The notes beneath the pieces are model-generated. The model ran no database searches. It worked only from the letters and a program-made list of their open reading frames with translations, and was not told the origin of the DNA. Shown here one piece after another: positions 43,396 through 57,159 of a stretch of 64,000 nucleotides of DNA (position 1 is its first letter; each line of letters opens with the position of its first letter). The DNA is from Sweltsa coloradensis (taxonomy: Eukaryota > Arthropoda > Insecta > Plecoptera > Chloroperlidae): NCBI GenBank assembly GCA_024449915.1, contig JAMZAV010000444.1, forward strand, positions 372,001 through 436,000, given 5' to 3'. The translations under genes and the position numbers were made by a program.

Positions 43396-46140
43396 CCATC
43401 TATGTTAGAGAGGAAAATATCGAAGCTTGTTCATCAAAGAATAGTGTATTAACCTACACCACATTTGTAATTAACTTCATCCATCTGTTCCATAAGAATA
43501 AGATTCAATACTATAAGAATTGAGATGATTTATAACAAGACGGGGGTCTATTTACTAGTGACAACTTACAGTCGATCGACTTTTGTCGCTTGTCGCTGTC
43601 GATTGACTCTTGTCACTAGTAAATATATTTTTATGTGTGACTATGGTGTGACTATCCGACAGGGTATAGTCAAATAAGTCAGTGCAGTCGCCTCTGGGCG
43701 TCCCTAGGCATCTCAAGATAAATGCACGCTCGGCTATCGTTCTCCTCACTATCTCACACATATCTAGGAGGCAGTGGTTCTTAAAGAATCTTCTAAATGT
43801 GCTGAATCCGAGCTTTTCTCGATCCATACCTGTTGGCTCGATGCCCTCAACTCTGCATGAATTATATGACAGCCTCTCTTCAGGGAATCTCCAGACCTTC
43901 CTGGAAATCCACTCTCAACTTTTCCAATCACCCGACACTCCTATCTCTTGACTAGATCGCATGACTGACCACGTCCATGCAGATAATACAAATGGACGGT
44001 ACTTTCAAAACCATCCTAAAGCAAAGGTATTTGGCTAAAGTACCGAAATTCTAATAGTATCTCTAGCCAAGGAAGGGAACGCGAAAAAGTTATCACGAGC
44101 AAAAGATTGGTTTCATTTAAACTTTTAAAGTTTAAAATCCTAATCTGTTATCACTATGAGTTTTCTTTTATATAAAGTAACGAATACTCCCTTTACCATT
44201 AAAAAGCTAATTAATGAAATATATCACTTTGGTGCAAGTTTTAAACGTGTGCTCAATGGATTGTAAATGCCATTATAATAAAAAAAATTCATTAATTAAT
44301 TTTTAAAATGTGTACAACAACTTTAATACTTAAATGCAGTGCACAGATAAGTAATAACACATGCAGACAAATGAGAAAAAACACTGCAAATGATTTCGAA
44401 CAGAATCTCCTGAAAATTTCAAACTCACAATAAGTTTATCTTGTATTTAATAACGAAATCAAAATTTTGGGAGAACTTGTTATACGTATGATCGCAAAGG
44501 AAGCAGTTCATGGAAATATACAAATGACTGATCGTTGAATTTATTTCCCAGCTGTAAAATAAGTTCTATAACTCCCGATTTATGACTTGAGAGTACCCAC
44601 TTCGTATGTCTTCGTAAGATACATGTTTGACACTTGATCAATACACGACTTGAATATCAAAGACAAAGACTAGCGTCAACTCAGCTGTAGGCTATGACTT
44701 CAATTAGAGCAAGGTGCTCGAGTGCCGCTATGCGTGCACGAAACACATTTAAGCCATCTTACTCCACATTGCCAGGACAAACTCACATCAAAGCTCGCTA
44801 TTTGCGACCAGTTTGCTTTCAGACGTACTTTTAAATGTGGTCTCTTAGGATTGAAACTTTTAAGCTGATGGAAATGGGTTCTAAGAAGACTTTAAAAGTG
44901 TTTGTGGCTTCTCGCTCTATTTTAATCCTTCACGTCATAAAAAGTTTCCGTAAGTTTTATTATGCACCCAGGTAATTTACTGCATGCAATGTGTGACGAG
45001 TCGAAATGCCAATATCTATTAGCGATATGAGTGCATTATAAGCCACAAGGTTCTCAGCCAACACAAAGGGCTTAACTTAAAGTACAATCTATCCAACTAT
45101 GCAAATGGAGAAAGGCGGCTCATTACCTATGACGATGATATAGTTACCGACTAGTAGAGACTTGTAAAGTTTGTAGCCATGTCTGACGTTATTAACCGTA
45201 TGGAACAAAGGGCTAGGTTTTGACACCTGAATAATGCTCAACGTATTTGTAATTACCTTTAGTCATCCATTCGTGGTCTATACATTACAAACAATAGCCT
45301 AGTGAATGGATACGTAGCGATGATACACATCCTGACCAAATAAAGGGAGAAGCCATTTATCACATATCTGCAACTAGGATTGTGTGGCTTCTGATTTATA
45401 CTGCTCTATGTCACTAACTCCATTTTGGTGAAATCTAGTTTTATCTGCATTCACTTACTCCATCATAAGTTTATCTAAGAACATTTCCAATTTCTATTAT
45501 TATATCAAGTATATTTCTGTCTAATATCCTGATGGCTTTTACGTCATTGTGCCCAGAACTCTCCAAATAAAGAGTGAATTTTGTTTATATACATTTACTT
45601 TCAAGAACATTGTCAACTATATTGTCGATTAGTCAGAACAAAGTACTAACATTTATCTTCGGATTTTGAAATAAAAATCTATTAATTGATTTTAAACTAT
45701 TTCTGTTTTATCTTAAATTATTTGAATTACCTGTCACTAAATAGAAGAATATTGTCGGTTTTAATAATCAAGCATGAATTTGCCAAAACGCTTACATGGT
45801 ATACGCTCTTACTAAACTGTAGTGTTGAGAGGGGGTCGGACTAATTACTCTGAACAGGTACTAAAAGCTCTACCTCAAGATGAAGACCTAGCAGTTCATC
45901 CTGCACCTCTCAGCCTGATTATCACACATGACGTCACAATACCACGGAAACTGATCTCTATTACGGCAATTTGCCGTAGACATTTTGGCAGGAACATAAT
46001 CCAGCAGACATGTAGCATAAGACTCATATGAAACTTAACTTATTAGTTGTGACTTGTGAAGCAAAGATGTATACACATACCCATTGTAGCCGTAGAGTAA
46101 TTTGAATAAAGTTATAGCGAATCTTGACCTCGGAAAATGT

Positions 46141-46313
46141 TTCTCCTTCAAGGTCATTTTGGTGAAAATCTGTGCATTTTAAAGCATCACAATAACCAAC
46201 TTTGTATCTACAAAAATCCACTTTTTAATCTAAAAATTTTCTCCTTCGAGGTCACTTTGGTAGAAATCTGTGCCTTTTAAAAGCACGACAAACTTTTTAT
46301 CTACTAAAATCCG
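46141..46313. repeat. Two-unit 98-bp tandem duplication
   Basis: TTCTCCTTCAAGGTCATTTT at 46141 and TTCTCCTTCGAGGTCACTTT at 46239, each followed by GGT(G/A).AAATCTGTGC. Confidence 0.8.
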
Positions 46314-46512
46314 CAGATCTCACATGTGGATCTATTTCCGATTTTTTATCAGATCTTAATTTGCCTTTAGTATTACGATAAAACAATACTGTATTCTCCA
46401 TTGAAAAGTTAAAGTGCACTTTCATACTTTTTTTGGCAAGGGGGGGGGGGGTTGTCCCCCTCTCCCCCCTTGCATGGATACGTCACTGGCTTGGGTATCC
46501 TGTACCATCCAG

Positions 46513-46611
46513 ATCACGGACCTTCACTATATGATCCCTTCCTCAGGCCAAACCACGATATCATCCGGTATTTTCAACCCGATGACCGAGTAAATTACAA
46601 GGAAATGAATA
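46513..46611 (+). CDS. Candidate orphan coding exon, phase 1-1
   Basis: A 99-bp open segment between an AG (CTGTACCATCCAG) and a strong donor GTAAGTTC. It codes for DHGPSLYDPFLRPNHDIIRY then FQPDDRVNYKEMN. Composition is convincing but the acceptor has a weak pyrimidine tract and no family is recognised. Confidence 0.32.
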
Positions 46612-47282
46612 GTAAGTTCTCGGAAGGTTTGATTCATTTGCGTGTTTGACCATCACGCATACACAGCCCAATATAGTGAGTACGATACGAGCCCCACGAT
46701 CAAACAAGCCCGACCATCGAAACGCAAGGCTCAAAGATGGATTTTATGATTTAAGTATATTTTAAAGACCAATCAACTACAGATCAAGATCTACAAACGT
46801 GATATAGGCATTGGATTACAATTAAATACTATCTATAGACACATACAAATACATTATAAGTTATCGAAGAACAATACAAATCTAAATAGGTATACTAAAA
46901 ACATTGTTGCAATGGTTGTTGCGTTCCTTGTTGGGCTGATATTTTGATTGCATTTCATATTAATCCTCTCAAAGTAGTCGGAGCTCTGAGAGTTTAATTT
47001 CGTTTATTACATCGAAAACTGCTAAAGGAAACGGAGTTATTAGCATTCTCAATAGTCTTTGAGGATTGTTTCTGCTTACAAAGTTGTTTGTGACAATGTA
47101 TAATATACTATTTGTATGGAACGTAATAATTAATTCTATTTGCTCTGTTAAGATGTATAAATCCAGCTATATACGATAACCGTTCCGCATTCGCAGAAGT
47201 CACGCAGCAACTATAGAGTGTTCCAAGCTCCAACCCTACCTATCTGAAACATAACTCGCTTCCATAACACTACTTGTCCATA

Positions 47283-47625
47283 ATTGCTCTCCCTTTAATT
47301 AATTTAAATCAGCCATTTATTTCATTTTCCATTAAATCATAAATTGCGGCTACGTATGGACAAAAACACACACAAAGTTAACCTTTTGTGATTCGGTATC
47401 TCATTCGAACAAACAAATAGAAAATAAAGGACAGCTTGTTTATTAATTCAACAATTGCTCTCCCTTCAATTAATTTAAAGTATCCAATTTTTCATTTTTC
47501 ATTTATTCATAAAGTTATGGTAAACGAATACGTATCATCAAAACCACATAAAAAAGCTCAACTTTTCATATTCAGTATCATTCGCATAAACAAATAGAAA
47601 ATAAATACCAGCTTGTTTATGTATT
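47283..47625. repeat. Two-unit 170-bp tandem duplication
   Basis: ATTGCTCTCCCTTTAATTAA at 47283 and ATTGCTCTCCCTTCAATTAA at 47453. Both units continue through ACAAATAGAAAATAAA and CAGCTTGTTTAT. Confidence 0.85.
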
Positions 47626-50600
47626 CGTAAATTATTACTAATAAACGTTGTTTTGAAAAATATTGACATGAGCACTCTGTCATTTCGTAGAACATTTGAA
47701 TAATTGATTGTTAATTTCGTTGTCGAGTTTCGTTCAATGAATTCAAGTAGCATTATTAATAAACATAGGATGGATTCATTCGTTGCCACAATTCGCTTCC
47801 AATTGGCTGGATTTGTGCTCGACTTTGTTTCATTGATATGTAGACAATGAGAGGGTTATCACGTCCCGCATAGTTTGAAGCAAGTGTTTGTCTGTATCTG
47901 CGATGACGTCACGGGTGTCTCCCACGAGGCTCACCCTGTATTATTCCAGGGGGAGGTTTCTTACGTGTATAAGAGCAAGTAGGGCCGACTATGACACTAA
48001 TTACAGGCGAGTCTCTCCATGTGAAACAATGCTTTGTAGATCGAGAGTCTCGTCGCATTATGTCTGAAGTAGTGCTATAGGTAAACAAATTGAGTTAAAT
48101 AAGGGAATATTTCCTTGTCATTCCAGGAAATACTTGGAGATTTTAATAACTCAACCCAAGAAATCACTTGACCAAACTTCAGTATATTATTTCCTCATCG
48201 CGGCAGTGAGAGTTATTTTCACTAATAACCACTTTGTGACAGAATCCATAGAATATAAAGCCACAAAAAGAACAAGTCTGAACTATATATATATTTTTAT
48301 TTCTCGTGGGAAACTTTCAGGTATCATACTTGAAATTTTGGAGTTAGTGTAATTGTGAAATAAATGTTAAAGGGCTGTTAAAGAGTAGCCAATCCCTTGG
48401 ATTTTGAAGAAAATACTGAAAAAATGTTTCAGTCAGGATTGCCGTTGGCTATCAAACTTCTGTCGGAACACCAAACCATAAAATTGTCTAAATTTATTAC
48501 TTAATTAATTAATTGCAAAAGCGTGGTGTGTTAATTTTGTATAAATGACACTGATAACCATCAAACCCGAACATGTAACTAGCTTGATTTGTAATTATTA
48601 CTAAAAGTAAAAAGGAAACACCACTGCGCATTAGAGAATTTCTTACGTATCTTTGACTAATAAAAGAAACTGCATTTTTCCGACATAAGTGATCAACTTA
48701 GTCTCTCATCGTCCGAATCATTCCTAACCCTGAATCACTGAACTAATTCTTACGTCGTAGCCACCCACACGTAACATGCCACCCTGGACGCGCACATCAT
48801 TAGTCAAAATGTTCACCATCGCCGTCATTATCCATGTGGTGTGGGTGAGACGAAACGGGACGGTTCGTTTAAATGTCATCGATGATTAATTGAGATACAT
48901 AATCTTTGGTCATGTATCGATGAAGGGCCAATAATCTATCAGAATTGATTGGTTGCTATGAACCTACCAGAATGTTGTGGTCCACACAGGCACGCGTCGG
49001 ATATTGGCATTGCAATCGTTTCACTCAAAATATGCGTTCTATGCGGTGGTTATGGCACAAAGTATCAAAGCTTATTAAATTATTAAATACCGCCCACGAA
49101 TTAAAATGTAATTTGATTCCTGTCCATTTGATTGAAATTTGTGGCGACAGCTGTAGTTCAATCGGGCTCGGTCACGTGGATATTATGCGTGAATTCATTG
49201 AGAACGAACGACATCAAAGCGCTTGAGGAAGGGACCGTGAACACACCCGAAACGAAGTACGGTTCGTGGCTGCCATGTTTTCAATTTTCAATTCAAGACT
49301 TCTACATTATACATTCTTCGTCTTATTTATTCAACACTATTTTCAAGTTTTATAGTTTTAAAGCTAAGTTTAAAACCCTTCTTCTGCACTCTTTGCTTCT
49401 CTGATTCTAAACTAAATCACTTTTACAGCTATTTTCGTTCCTCAACTTTCCCACACTTCTTATCTTTGGCATTCCCTGAAAATGTAATCTTCAAACGACC
49501 ACTATTTCCAAAACTTTCCTACTTTTCTCTGACAGTTCAAAAATGTCTTATCTCTAAATAATTGTAACTTGAACTTCTCATTACCATGAGAAATAGTTCA
49601 TGCATTATACGTAAGATTGTAATTCAGGAGATCGTCTCTTCGATACTCGCCAACGACTTTCCCTTCTCAAGTTTGTTTAAGGGTGTCCTCAGTCAAAACA
49701 TGGATTTATGGATTTTACTTTTGTCAAAACACTGAATTCTGGTATTAAGTCCTATATGTACTATACTTACCGATGACAGGCTGTTGATACTACCTGCTCG
49801 AACCCCTTTAATTTGCGTCCATGAGGACGAAAATATCTGATTTACAAACAAAACTAAGATTTTATAAAAAAAACCATTTTTTACGTCTATGTAAAAAATT
49901 ATTAAAAAATAATTTATGATTTTAGATCTAAAAAATAATGAAATGGATTGTGAAAGTGATTCGTGTAGGTAGTGGAGAAAATTTACACATCGTTTAGAGT
50001 ATAGTTAAGAGGCATTGCTGGAATATACTATTTAATAAAAAAATTATAAAAAATAATAATTAAGGGATTTTAGCAGGTAGACAACCTAGCATCGTTCTCA
50101 GTATAGTTACTATATAGTTATCTTCTCCCACTCCATCACACCAATATTTAGTTATGGCCACGAGAAGAGGGGCATGTTGTCCCTGGACACGTTCCCTACG
50201 AAACACGAATGTTTATTGTCAGCTGGAATAATTTAACCACCCCGGTATCAGAATCAACAACGCGGCCAGATGAACGGCAAGTGGGTGTGGCAATATCACT
50301 AGGCGGTGCTTCCTATGGTTAATGTGGCGTTGTAGCTTGTAGGACCAATAATCATTATCATCCACGGAACACAATAACGTGTTGGCGACAGATAGTAGCA
50401 AGTCAACGAACACGGCCATATTATAGCCAATAATCTAGAGCAATGTTTGCATACACCAATATCATTCAATCAACGATGATTATTCGCAATCAATTACTCA
50501 TTAGGATAAAATGAAACGATACGATAAAAACGTCATCATTACATATTATGAATAATAATTTGATGTCAGAGATGTTTTCCCTTAAATAAATAACAATCAA

Positions 50601-51904
50601 CAAATGCATGTGCATTATTTATTAGTTTTGATTGTCAGGAATAACGAAACGAGGTGACGATCTCAATAAGTACCCGCCTCTCGTCAATACTGACCGAAAG
50701 TGTTTTTCCAAAGTTTTTCTTCAGTCGTTGATGCGATTGCAAGGGATTGAGACCTCTTAAAACAGCCCTGGTCCATTCTTCTTCAAATTGTCTAATCACA
50801 CATGAAAGAGGTATAATTGTACCCTGGGTAGGTTTATTAACTCCCAATGATTCAGCAAATAGTAGGTAAAAGTATTCCCCATGAATGAAACTTCACCCAG
50901 TCAGTATATTATGTAAGGATAGTGCACTAATCTGTTTGAGGACGGGGTCGGAAGAGAGGGGTTGATTTGTTTACATATCGACCAGAATGTCAGTGTAACA
51001 CATTACGATTCCCATTTAATCTCAAACCATTCACATGTGATTGAGGATTGACAAGTATTGGTAGTATCGTTTCAATGTTAGCCCTGCATGCATTGCTTTG
51101 GTATTGCCTCTAAATCCAAATACGCCGTCAATTGTAATGGCATCCATTCGCAAAACATTCCGTGCAACAAAGTAATAAATTCTAATTTTATAAATGAGTT
51201 CTTGCGACGTAGGGGAGACACAATAGAAAATATCCATCCTTTTTTTTGGTAGCGATCTTTACTTTTATGAAACTCGCACACAAATGATCGAAATGTCAAA
51301 GAATTTACTAGCCGTGACCGCGCGCTATTCAAACATGTTCCACCATGCAGTGCCACAAAGCCAGTGACTGTAGTTAGTTCAGTTGTCAAAGCAATGGTTA
51401 ATCAATACTGACATTTGATTCAATGATTCATTTACAAGGGGGGATGGAGGGAATTTACGCGAGAGAATCGATGTGCGAGCGGTGACGTGCGTTGTCTGTA
51501 ATCACGGATGTAGCGTGGTCGTTCCCGCCACAGATACATACGATGTCTTAGGGTCGTAGGGTCGGACTTTTGTCAAGTACAATTCAAGACAATTTCAAAG
51601 TGATTGTAGTTCATATAGGTGTTGAAATTTTATCATTTTAGACCTAATTTTTTATAGAACATTTGACAAGTGTTTCTAACTGTGTGTCATAGTGGTATTC
51701 AAAAATTATAATATAAGGGTTAATTTTTTCATATTAAAAAATGTGTCCATGTTGATGGAATTTTTATGTATAGATTGTACTGTGCAAAGTTTAACTTTTT
51801 TTTGAATTTTTATGACAATTTAACTTTAAAATGATTGTACTACGTGGACAGTTTTAACTTTATAATGATTGTTACCTTTTTTGTGTGTTATGGCATTTCA
51901 GAGG

Positions 51905-52045
51905 GTTTCAGATGTTTTAGAGACTTAATTTCAGAAACCTAGAAACAAACATTAAGTCAGGATTGCCAGTGGTGGGATTCGATCGTCGCCACTCCTCTCG
52001 AATAAGAGTCTCACACGCTACTCCTGAGCCACCTCTGTCGGTAAC
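51905..52045 (-). repeat. tRNA-derived SINE, reverse
   Basis: On the minus strand: GACAGAGGTGGCTCAGGAGT (A-box), then ATCGAATCCCACCACTGGCA (B-box) and ATCCTGACTTAATG. Confidence 0.7.
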
Positions 52046-53564
52046 ATAGGCGAAGAAAGTTATGGACACGCTTAATGAAAAGAAGAGGTCGTTCAGTTGG
52101 ACACACTTTACGGCGCTTTAGATTACGTTAGATTAGTGCATGCACAGAGGTTTCAACTTTCATGGTTGTTTTACATGGTTTCACCAAGACTATATTGTAT
52201 TGAAATAAAATAAGAAACCAAAAATAAAGAAAAAACAACGAGCTTTCAGTTCTCTGTGGTAGATTAAAATTGCAAAATAATAGTACTGAAGATTAATCCA
52301 GATAGTTTACAACGGCGCTTTGTACGGCGCGTCTCCTTTCATTAACAAACAACTTGGCGACATACTTACCGTTATTAATGTTTCTACTTCAAAGCAAAAA
52401 CCTAATACATTACTGGAGTGAGTGAAGATGAAACTAGCAGAGAAGATTGACTAGGGATAAAATCCAATTAGTAATCTTAGCTGTGTCTCGGTGCTCTTGG
52501 GGGGGGGGGGGGGGCGTGGGCTACCCGGGCACCAGTAAAACATTATTATTACGTAAGAAGCATTTAAATCGATTTGTGTTAGTTTTTTAATATTCTTAAA
52601 CGTCGGACTAAGAGGGTTCACTTCTAACGTTAATTGCAAGTATTGCGATCGACCACTAAAAGTAATGCGCACGCATTTGCCTCAAACAACCCCATGATAT
52701 TGTTACCAAGTGGTGTTGAAGGACTTCAAAATGTATCACAGTAGAGTTAAAAAGATAAGTAGACAACTTGATATTATCTACATAGGTAAAACACAGGTTA
52801 AAAAACGCATGACAATTGGAAGTTTTGTTCAGTTTTATCGTGATACTTGACACGCGCGAAGACGGAAGGTTGGACAGAGAAGTGAAGCTAATGGGTGAGT
52901 TTAGCTACCTAAAAGCGATTCGGGTATACAGTAGCCATATATTATAATTAAAATTAATAACTTTATTAGAAAGGTACACAAAATGTGTCTAGATACTGGG
53001 AAACACTAATTATTTCATCAAATACAGTAAACCTGGCAACAGCAATGCTCTTTAGAACCCTTAGTTAACCGCATACCCCTCATTTATATCAATATTCTTC
53101 CGAAGACAATGACGCCGGGCGACGAGTGACAGAGAGAAAGGCGGCTGACTAATGATGGACGCATCAAATACAGATTAACGATGGAAAAACGTTCACCTGA
53201 CATTTAGAATACATTAATTCATAAATATGATAAACTGACAAACGGAACATTTTCTCCCGATTTGAGTTTGCCCTGTTATTATGTTTATAGTTCGACGTTT
53301 AGGACGAATTAGACTAGAATAGTTTGTGGGGTAAGGTTGGGTTAAATTAACAGCCTGTATTTTGTCACGATATCGTAAAGTGGGCGATTTAACAGGGAAC
53401 GAAATGGCTGGATCTGAAGACACTGGAAAAATTCCCTATGCTTGACTTCTGCTGGATCGAGTGTTGCAGTTGTTTCAAGAGCCAGTGCTTGTTTTTCGTA
53501 GTGAAATCACAGTAAATACTGTAAAGAGTGGAATAATCCTGCGTTTATTTTATTTTCTAATTTT

Positions 53565-53818
53565 TAGTGGGAAAACCAGTCTGGCGAGTATTAGATGTCC
53601 CTCTTCAGAAACTTTGAAGTTTGGAGTTGGTGAAATGTTTCAGGGAATGTCCAAGGGATGTTTAAGAGGACTCACTGTTGAATTCGCATTAACAACCGAG
53701 TTAAACCAAGAAAAAACTTCGTTAAGAATTGCCTGTGGCGGGATTCGAACCAGTGACCTATGAAGCAGATTCTCGCGCGACATTGGCCTGATAGACGCGC
53801 TCCAAGTCCTCCAACGCT
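53565..53818 (-). repeat. tRNA-derived SINE, reverse
   Basis: On the minus strand: GGACTTGGAGCGCGTCTATC, then CTGGTTCGAATCCCGCCACA (B-box) and a body with CCCTGAAACATTTCACC. Confidence 0.7.
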
Positions 53819-54917
53819 AGTTTGGTTATAGGCTGCTCTAATCCAAACATAATCTTGATTTTAGTACCGTTATTAAACTCACTCAACCTTATTGAGATAT
53901 GCAATCTTTTTTATACACCCTTTTTAAATGCTACTACATCAGTTTCGTATTTCTTATCTACGTACATATTTTATAGTCCTAAAGTCGGAGGGACTCTTCA
54001 TTTCTTACATAAAATACTAATGTAAAACCTACTCTGTTCAAGTATTGATTAATTTACTCTAATCCCATTATACATTTACTGCTCTTTGTTAATTATAAAA
54101 GGTTTATCGTTTTTGATAGGCAACTAAAAAATCGTAAATGTAAAGTTTTTACTGCACACTCTTTGTATATGGGATTGAAGATAAAATACATGCTGAACCT
54201 TGAATAATTTGTTTCTGAATGTCAACATTGAATTTGAACATCGAACGGTCCTAAGTCAGGACCTTTACTTATTTATTTTTTGGGTCGTGCTTAACCACGA
54301 ATAAAAGGCGGGATATTTCGGTCTTTTCACAGTTAAGAGAACTAAATGGGTTGATATTGATAGATTCTCACTTTAAATTTATAGTTTTACATTTAATTTA
54401 TTTTTGTTACCGAGCATTGTAAACTGCAAAGTGTGTGCACAGTGTGGCATGTGACGATGCACTCGGTAATATATGTAATTTAAAATATAAACATCACTGA
54501 ATATTTCGTTTAAAGTTAGTTCCCACCCTCCACCCATTGTAACCCTTTCATCCCCTTATTTTCATTATATCTTACTTCAAAATCATTCACAGCTCGGCTT
54601 TGAGAGTAATTTTATCAGCTGACCGGGCTGCTACAGTAGCCTTACACTTCGCCCGGAGTAACAAGGGACTTAACTCAGTTCAGTATACGGGCTCGGGACT
54701 CTATTACCGGTCTCAGGCTGGGAAGTAAGTGTATATTATGTAAGTGTAAGTTACTCTATAGAAGCAAGCTCGTGCGAATCTCAGGATGTGCTCCTGAATG
54801 AGGACATGCCTAGCAACGTGCCATGATTTGCCTCTGTATGGGAACATGCCAATGCGCGCGTATTCAACAACAAGGCCGTCGCTATATATCGCTTCACTCA
54901 CGAGGGCCTCGCTCCAG

Positions 54918-55026
54918 ACCTCACGACGAACACAATGTATGAATGGAGTGTCACGCTTGGTGGAGTCCCCGTGCAGGAAACACTTGTCAATGTGTGCGCG
55001 CAGATGAGAGGGCTAATGATGCACAC
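54918..55026 (+). CDS. Weak candidate orphan exon
   Basis: An open frame runs from 54827 to a donor GTGAGT at 55027. With the acceptor GCCTCGCTCCAG the exon would be 54918-55026, coding for LTTNTMYEWSVTLGGVPVQE.. . GC content is raised, but a TIR element begins 4 bp past the donor, and no family is recognised. Confidence 0.2.
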
Positions 55027-55030
55027 GTGA

Positions 55031-55176
55031 GTATAGTTGCTCCGAAGCAAGTAAGCAGGAGCGCGGTTTCGGCGGGCCAATGAGCGATCAGTATTTTAAA
55101 TCCGGGACCGCTGATTGGCTGCAATCCACCCGCCGGTGACGTCAGCATCTGCTTACTTGCTTCGGAACAACTATAC
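55031..55176. mobile_element. 146-bp TIR element with CCAAT and CRE motifs
   Basis: Arms 55031-55058 and 55149-55176 are inverted with one mismatch (TATAGTTG(C/T)TCCGAAGCAA..). TA at each outer edge fits a Tc1/mariner-type duplication. The interior is GC-rich and contains GGCCAATGAGCG, GATTGGCTG and a perfect TGACGTCA at 55137-55144. Confidence 0.6.
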
Positions 55177-55918
55177 GATGGTAATGAGCCATACTAGAAA
55201 CATGTCCGGCTAGCATGTATCGCTCGGACAAAAGTAGTTAGGTAAACGCCAGTTAATCGAGAGCAATAGTAATTAATATTGACTTTATTCAGAACAAATT
55301 TCAAATTTCAAAATTAATTTTTGTGTTCTTCTTCAACGATCTGAGTAGCTTCGCCCCCTCTTTTGGGTCTCGCTCGTAAAACGTATCGCGCGCTTGCGTG
55401 TATAGTAAAGTAATCAAACTAATTGATACCCAGCATACAAGCCTCACAATAGTTTACTGCGTGCCGTGTAAGCTAAGCTTTCAATTAATATCTGATGATA
55501 ATCAAAGGTCACCGAAAACTTGACACATTTCACTGAAATACGTATAAATTAAAACATAACCAAGCCCGTATTCGCATTCCGATGGTGGCACCCGCGAATT
55601 GTTTATCACTGAATAGCGTTACTCAAGACTATTAATTTCGACCACGCATACCAATTATTAACTTTCACTTGAACCAACACACGTTAGAATAATAAAAAAA
55701 TATTTTAGATTTACGATCTGATTTAGAATATTACTATGCGGGAAGTTGGTGAAATTCTTTAATCGTGGTCTTTAAAACTTTAAAAGTAAATTGTGTGCAT
55801 AGCAGAGTTAAGTAATTATATTCGTGTTGCTAGAGTACTTAGCATACATGGGTTGTAACACCTGCAATTTTTTTTCTTTTAAAATTTTAAAGTTATAATT
55901 TAGATTTACAAAAGATAA

Positions 55919-55947
55919 AAACAATCACGCAACATTTGGTTGTGATT
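55919..55947. repeat. Small hairpin beside the long inverted repeat
   Basis: ACAATCAC..CAAC pairs with GTTG.GATTGT around ATTTG. Confidence 0.55.
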
Positions 55948-55978
55948 GTATTTTTCTTTGTTTATAGGATACGTGTAA

Positions 55979-56387
55979 CACACATAACAAAAACTTGTAG
56001 AAATACAGCCAAACCTTACACACTCAAAGAAATGAGATCTAAAAAAGGGCCAAGCTCATCTACCCTTCCACTTTGCGCATTCTTAATTCATAAACGTACA
56101 GTGTCCCATAACAGCATCCTCGAAAAGCTTGGCAAAATAGAATTTGCGATTATTAATTTAAAAAGAAATAGTTCATCCAAGTTCTTTTTCTAATTAATTA
56201 AAACGTAATAACATGCAAATTTTATTTTGCCAAGCTTTTCGAGGATGCTGTTATGGGACACTGTACGTTTATGAATTAAGAATGCGCAAATGTGGAAGGG
56301 TAGATGAGCTTGGCCCTTTTTTTAGATCTCATTTCTTTTGAGTGTGTAAGGTTTGGCTGTATTTCTACAAGTTGTGTTATGTGTGTG
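55979..56387. repeat. Long near-perfect inverted repeat (hairpin)
   Basis: Arm 55979-56147 and arm 56215-56387 are reverse complements along about 170 bp with about six differences, nearly all length changes in A or T runs. About 68 bp run with no mismatch at all. The spacer is 67 bp. A transcript would fold into a long double strand. No coding meaning recognised; no clear target duplication. Confidence 0.93.
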
Positions 56388-57159
56388 ATCTCATTACTTT
56401 TTCAAGTTCCATTGCAAAATTATATGTTAAAATATAATATTTTTATCAAAGTTGATTTAATTTCTATGGTATTAGCAATAACAATATAGGATGTAAAATA
56501 TCTAGACCCGGATTCATGTACATCCTGGGTATAGGTGGTATAACCATGGTATAACGACGGTATAAGGACTGGACCCCAATTCTTGAGTTCGTGGGAGATG
56601 ACTGTTGAAAACGCAATTTGAAAACGAAGTCGTTTTCGTTTGACACTTTAAAAAGATATGCGTATAGCAAAGAGCTCGAAAAAGTTCTATATTTATTCTA
56701 GATGGCAGTGCCTTCATAATCGAAAGACGAGTTGCGTGAAATGATTTGATTGTTGCAATTATGTAAACAAACAGATGAGCAAGCGCATATTATTTTGACA
56801 CCTTGCTTCGACATTGTGTTTGTGTGTATTGTGTGACAGAACTATGTTGTGCTGGCCTAGGGTTGGCTAGGCTTGCCAAACATGTAATGTAAGTAATAAT
56901 TTTATCTAGTCCTATAGCCTAATGGAACTTTAGACCTACACTGTTGTATTATAAATAATTTTCTACATCTGGGCCTAGGTCAGGGACGGTTTCTGATTTG
57001 TTTTATGAGAGTATAATGACAACTTTTCTCATTTCACACATAGAAGCAAAATTTGAAATGTCCGCCAGTTGTTGACGTATCGCACGTTCCCGCCGCACTC
57101 TGCTTATACCGTCAACAAGTGTCAAGTAACTATGGTTACTTGTTGATTGTATAAGGCTT

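Larger units (their letters stand above)
41851..46430. other. Non-coding stretch, possible large intron
   Basis: No gene supported. It contains a reverse SINE (43152-43395), an open minus-strand frame at 43555-43827 without recognised motif, and a 98-bp tandem duplication at 46141-46313. Confidence 0.45.
47626..54826. other. Non-coding stretch with SINEs
   Basis: Reverse SINE pieces at 48362-48480, 51905-52045 and 53565-53818, a forward SINE 3' half at 50690-50830, and a G14 run at 52500. Open frames at 50219-50419 and 51078-51389 (minus) show no motif I recognise. Confidence 0.45.

Noticed and set aside
43555..43951. Open frames on both strands near 43.7 kb
   Set aside because: Protein-like in parts (RRTIAERAFILRCLG) but no known family and no splice or start context.
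51031..51389. Overlapping minus-strand open frames of 68 and 103 residues
   Set aside because: No recognisable domain, no splice context and average base composition.
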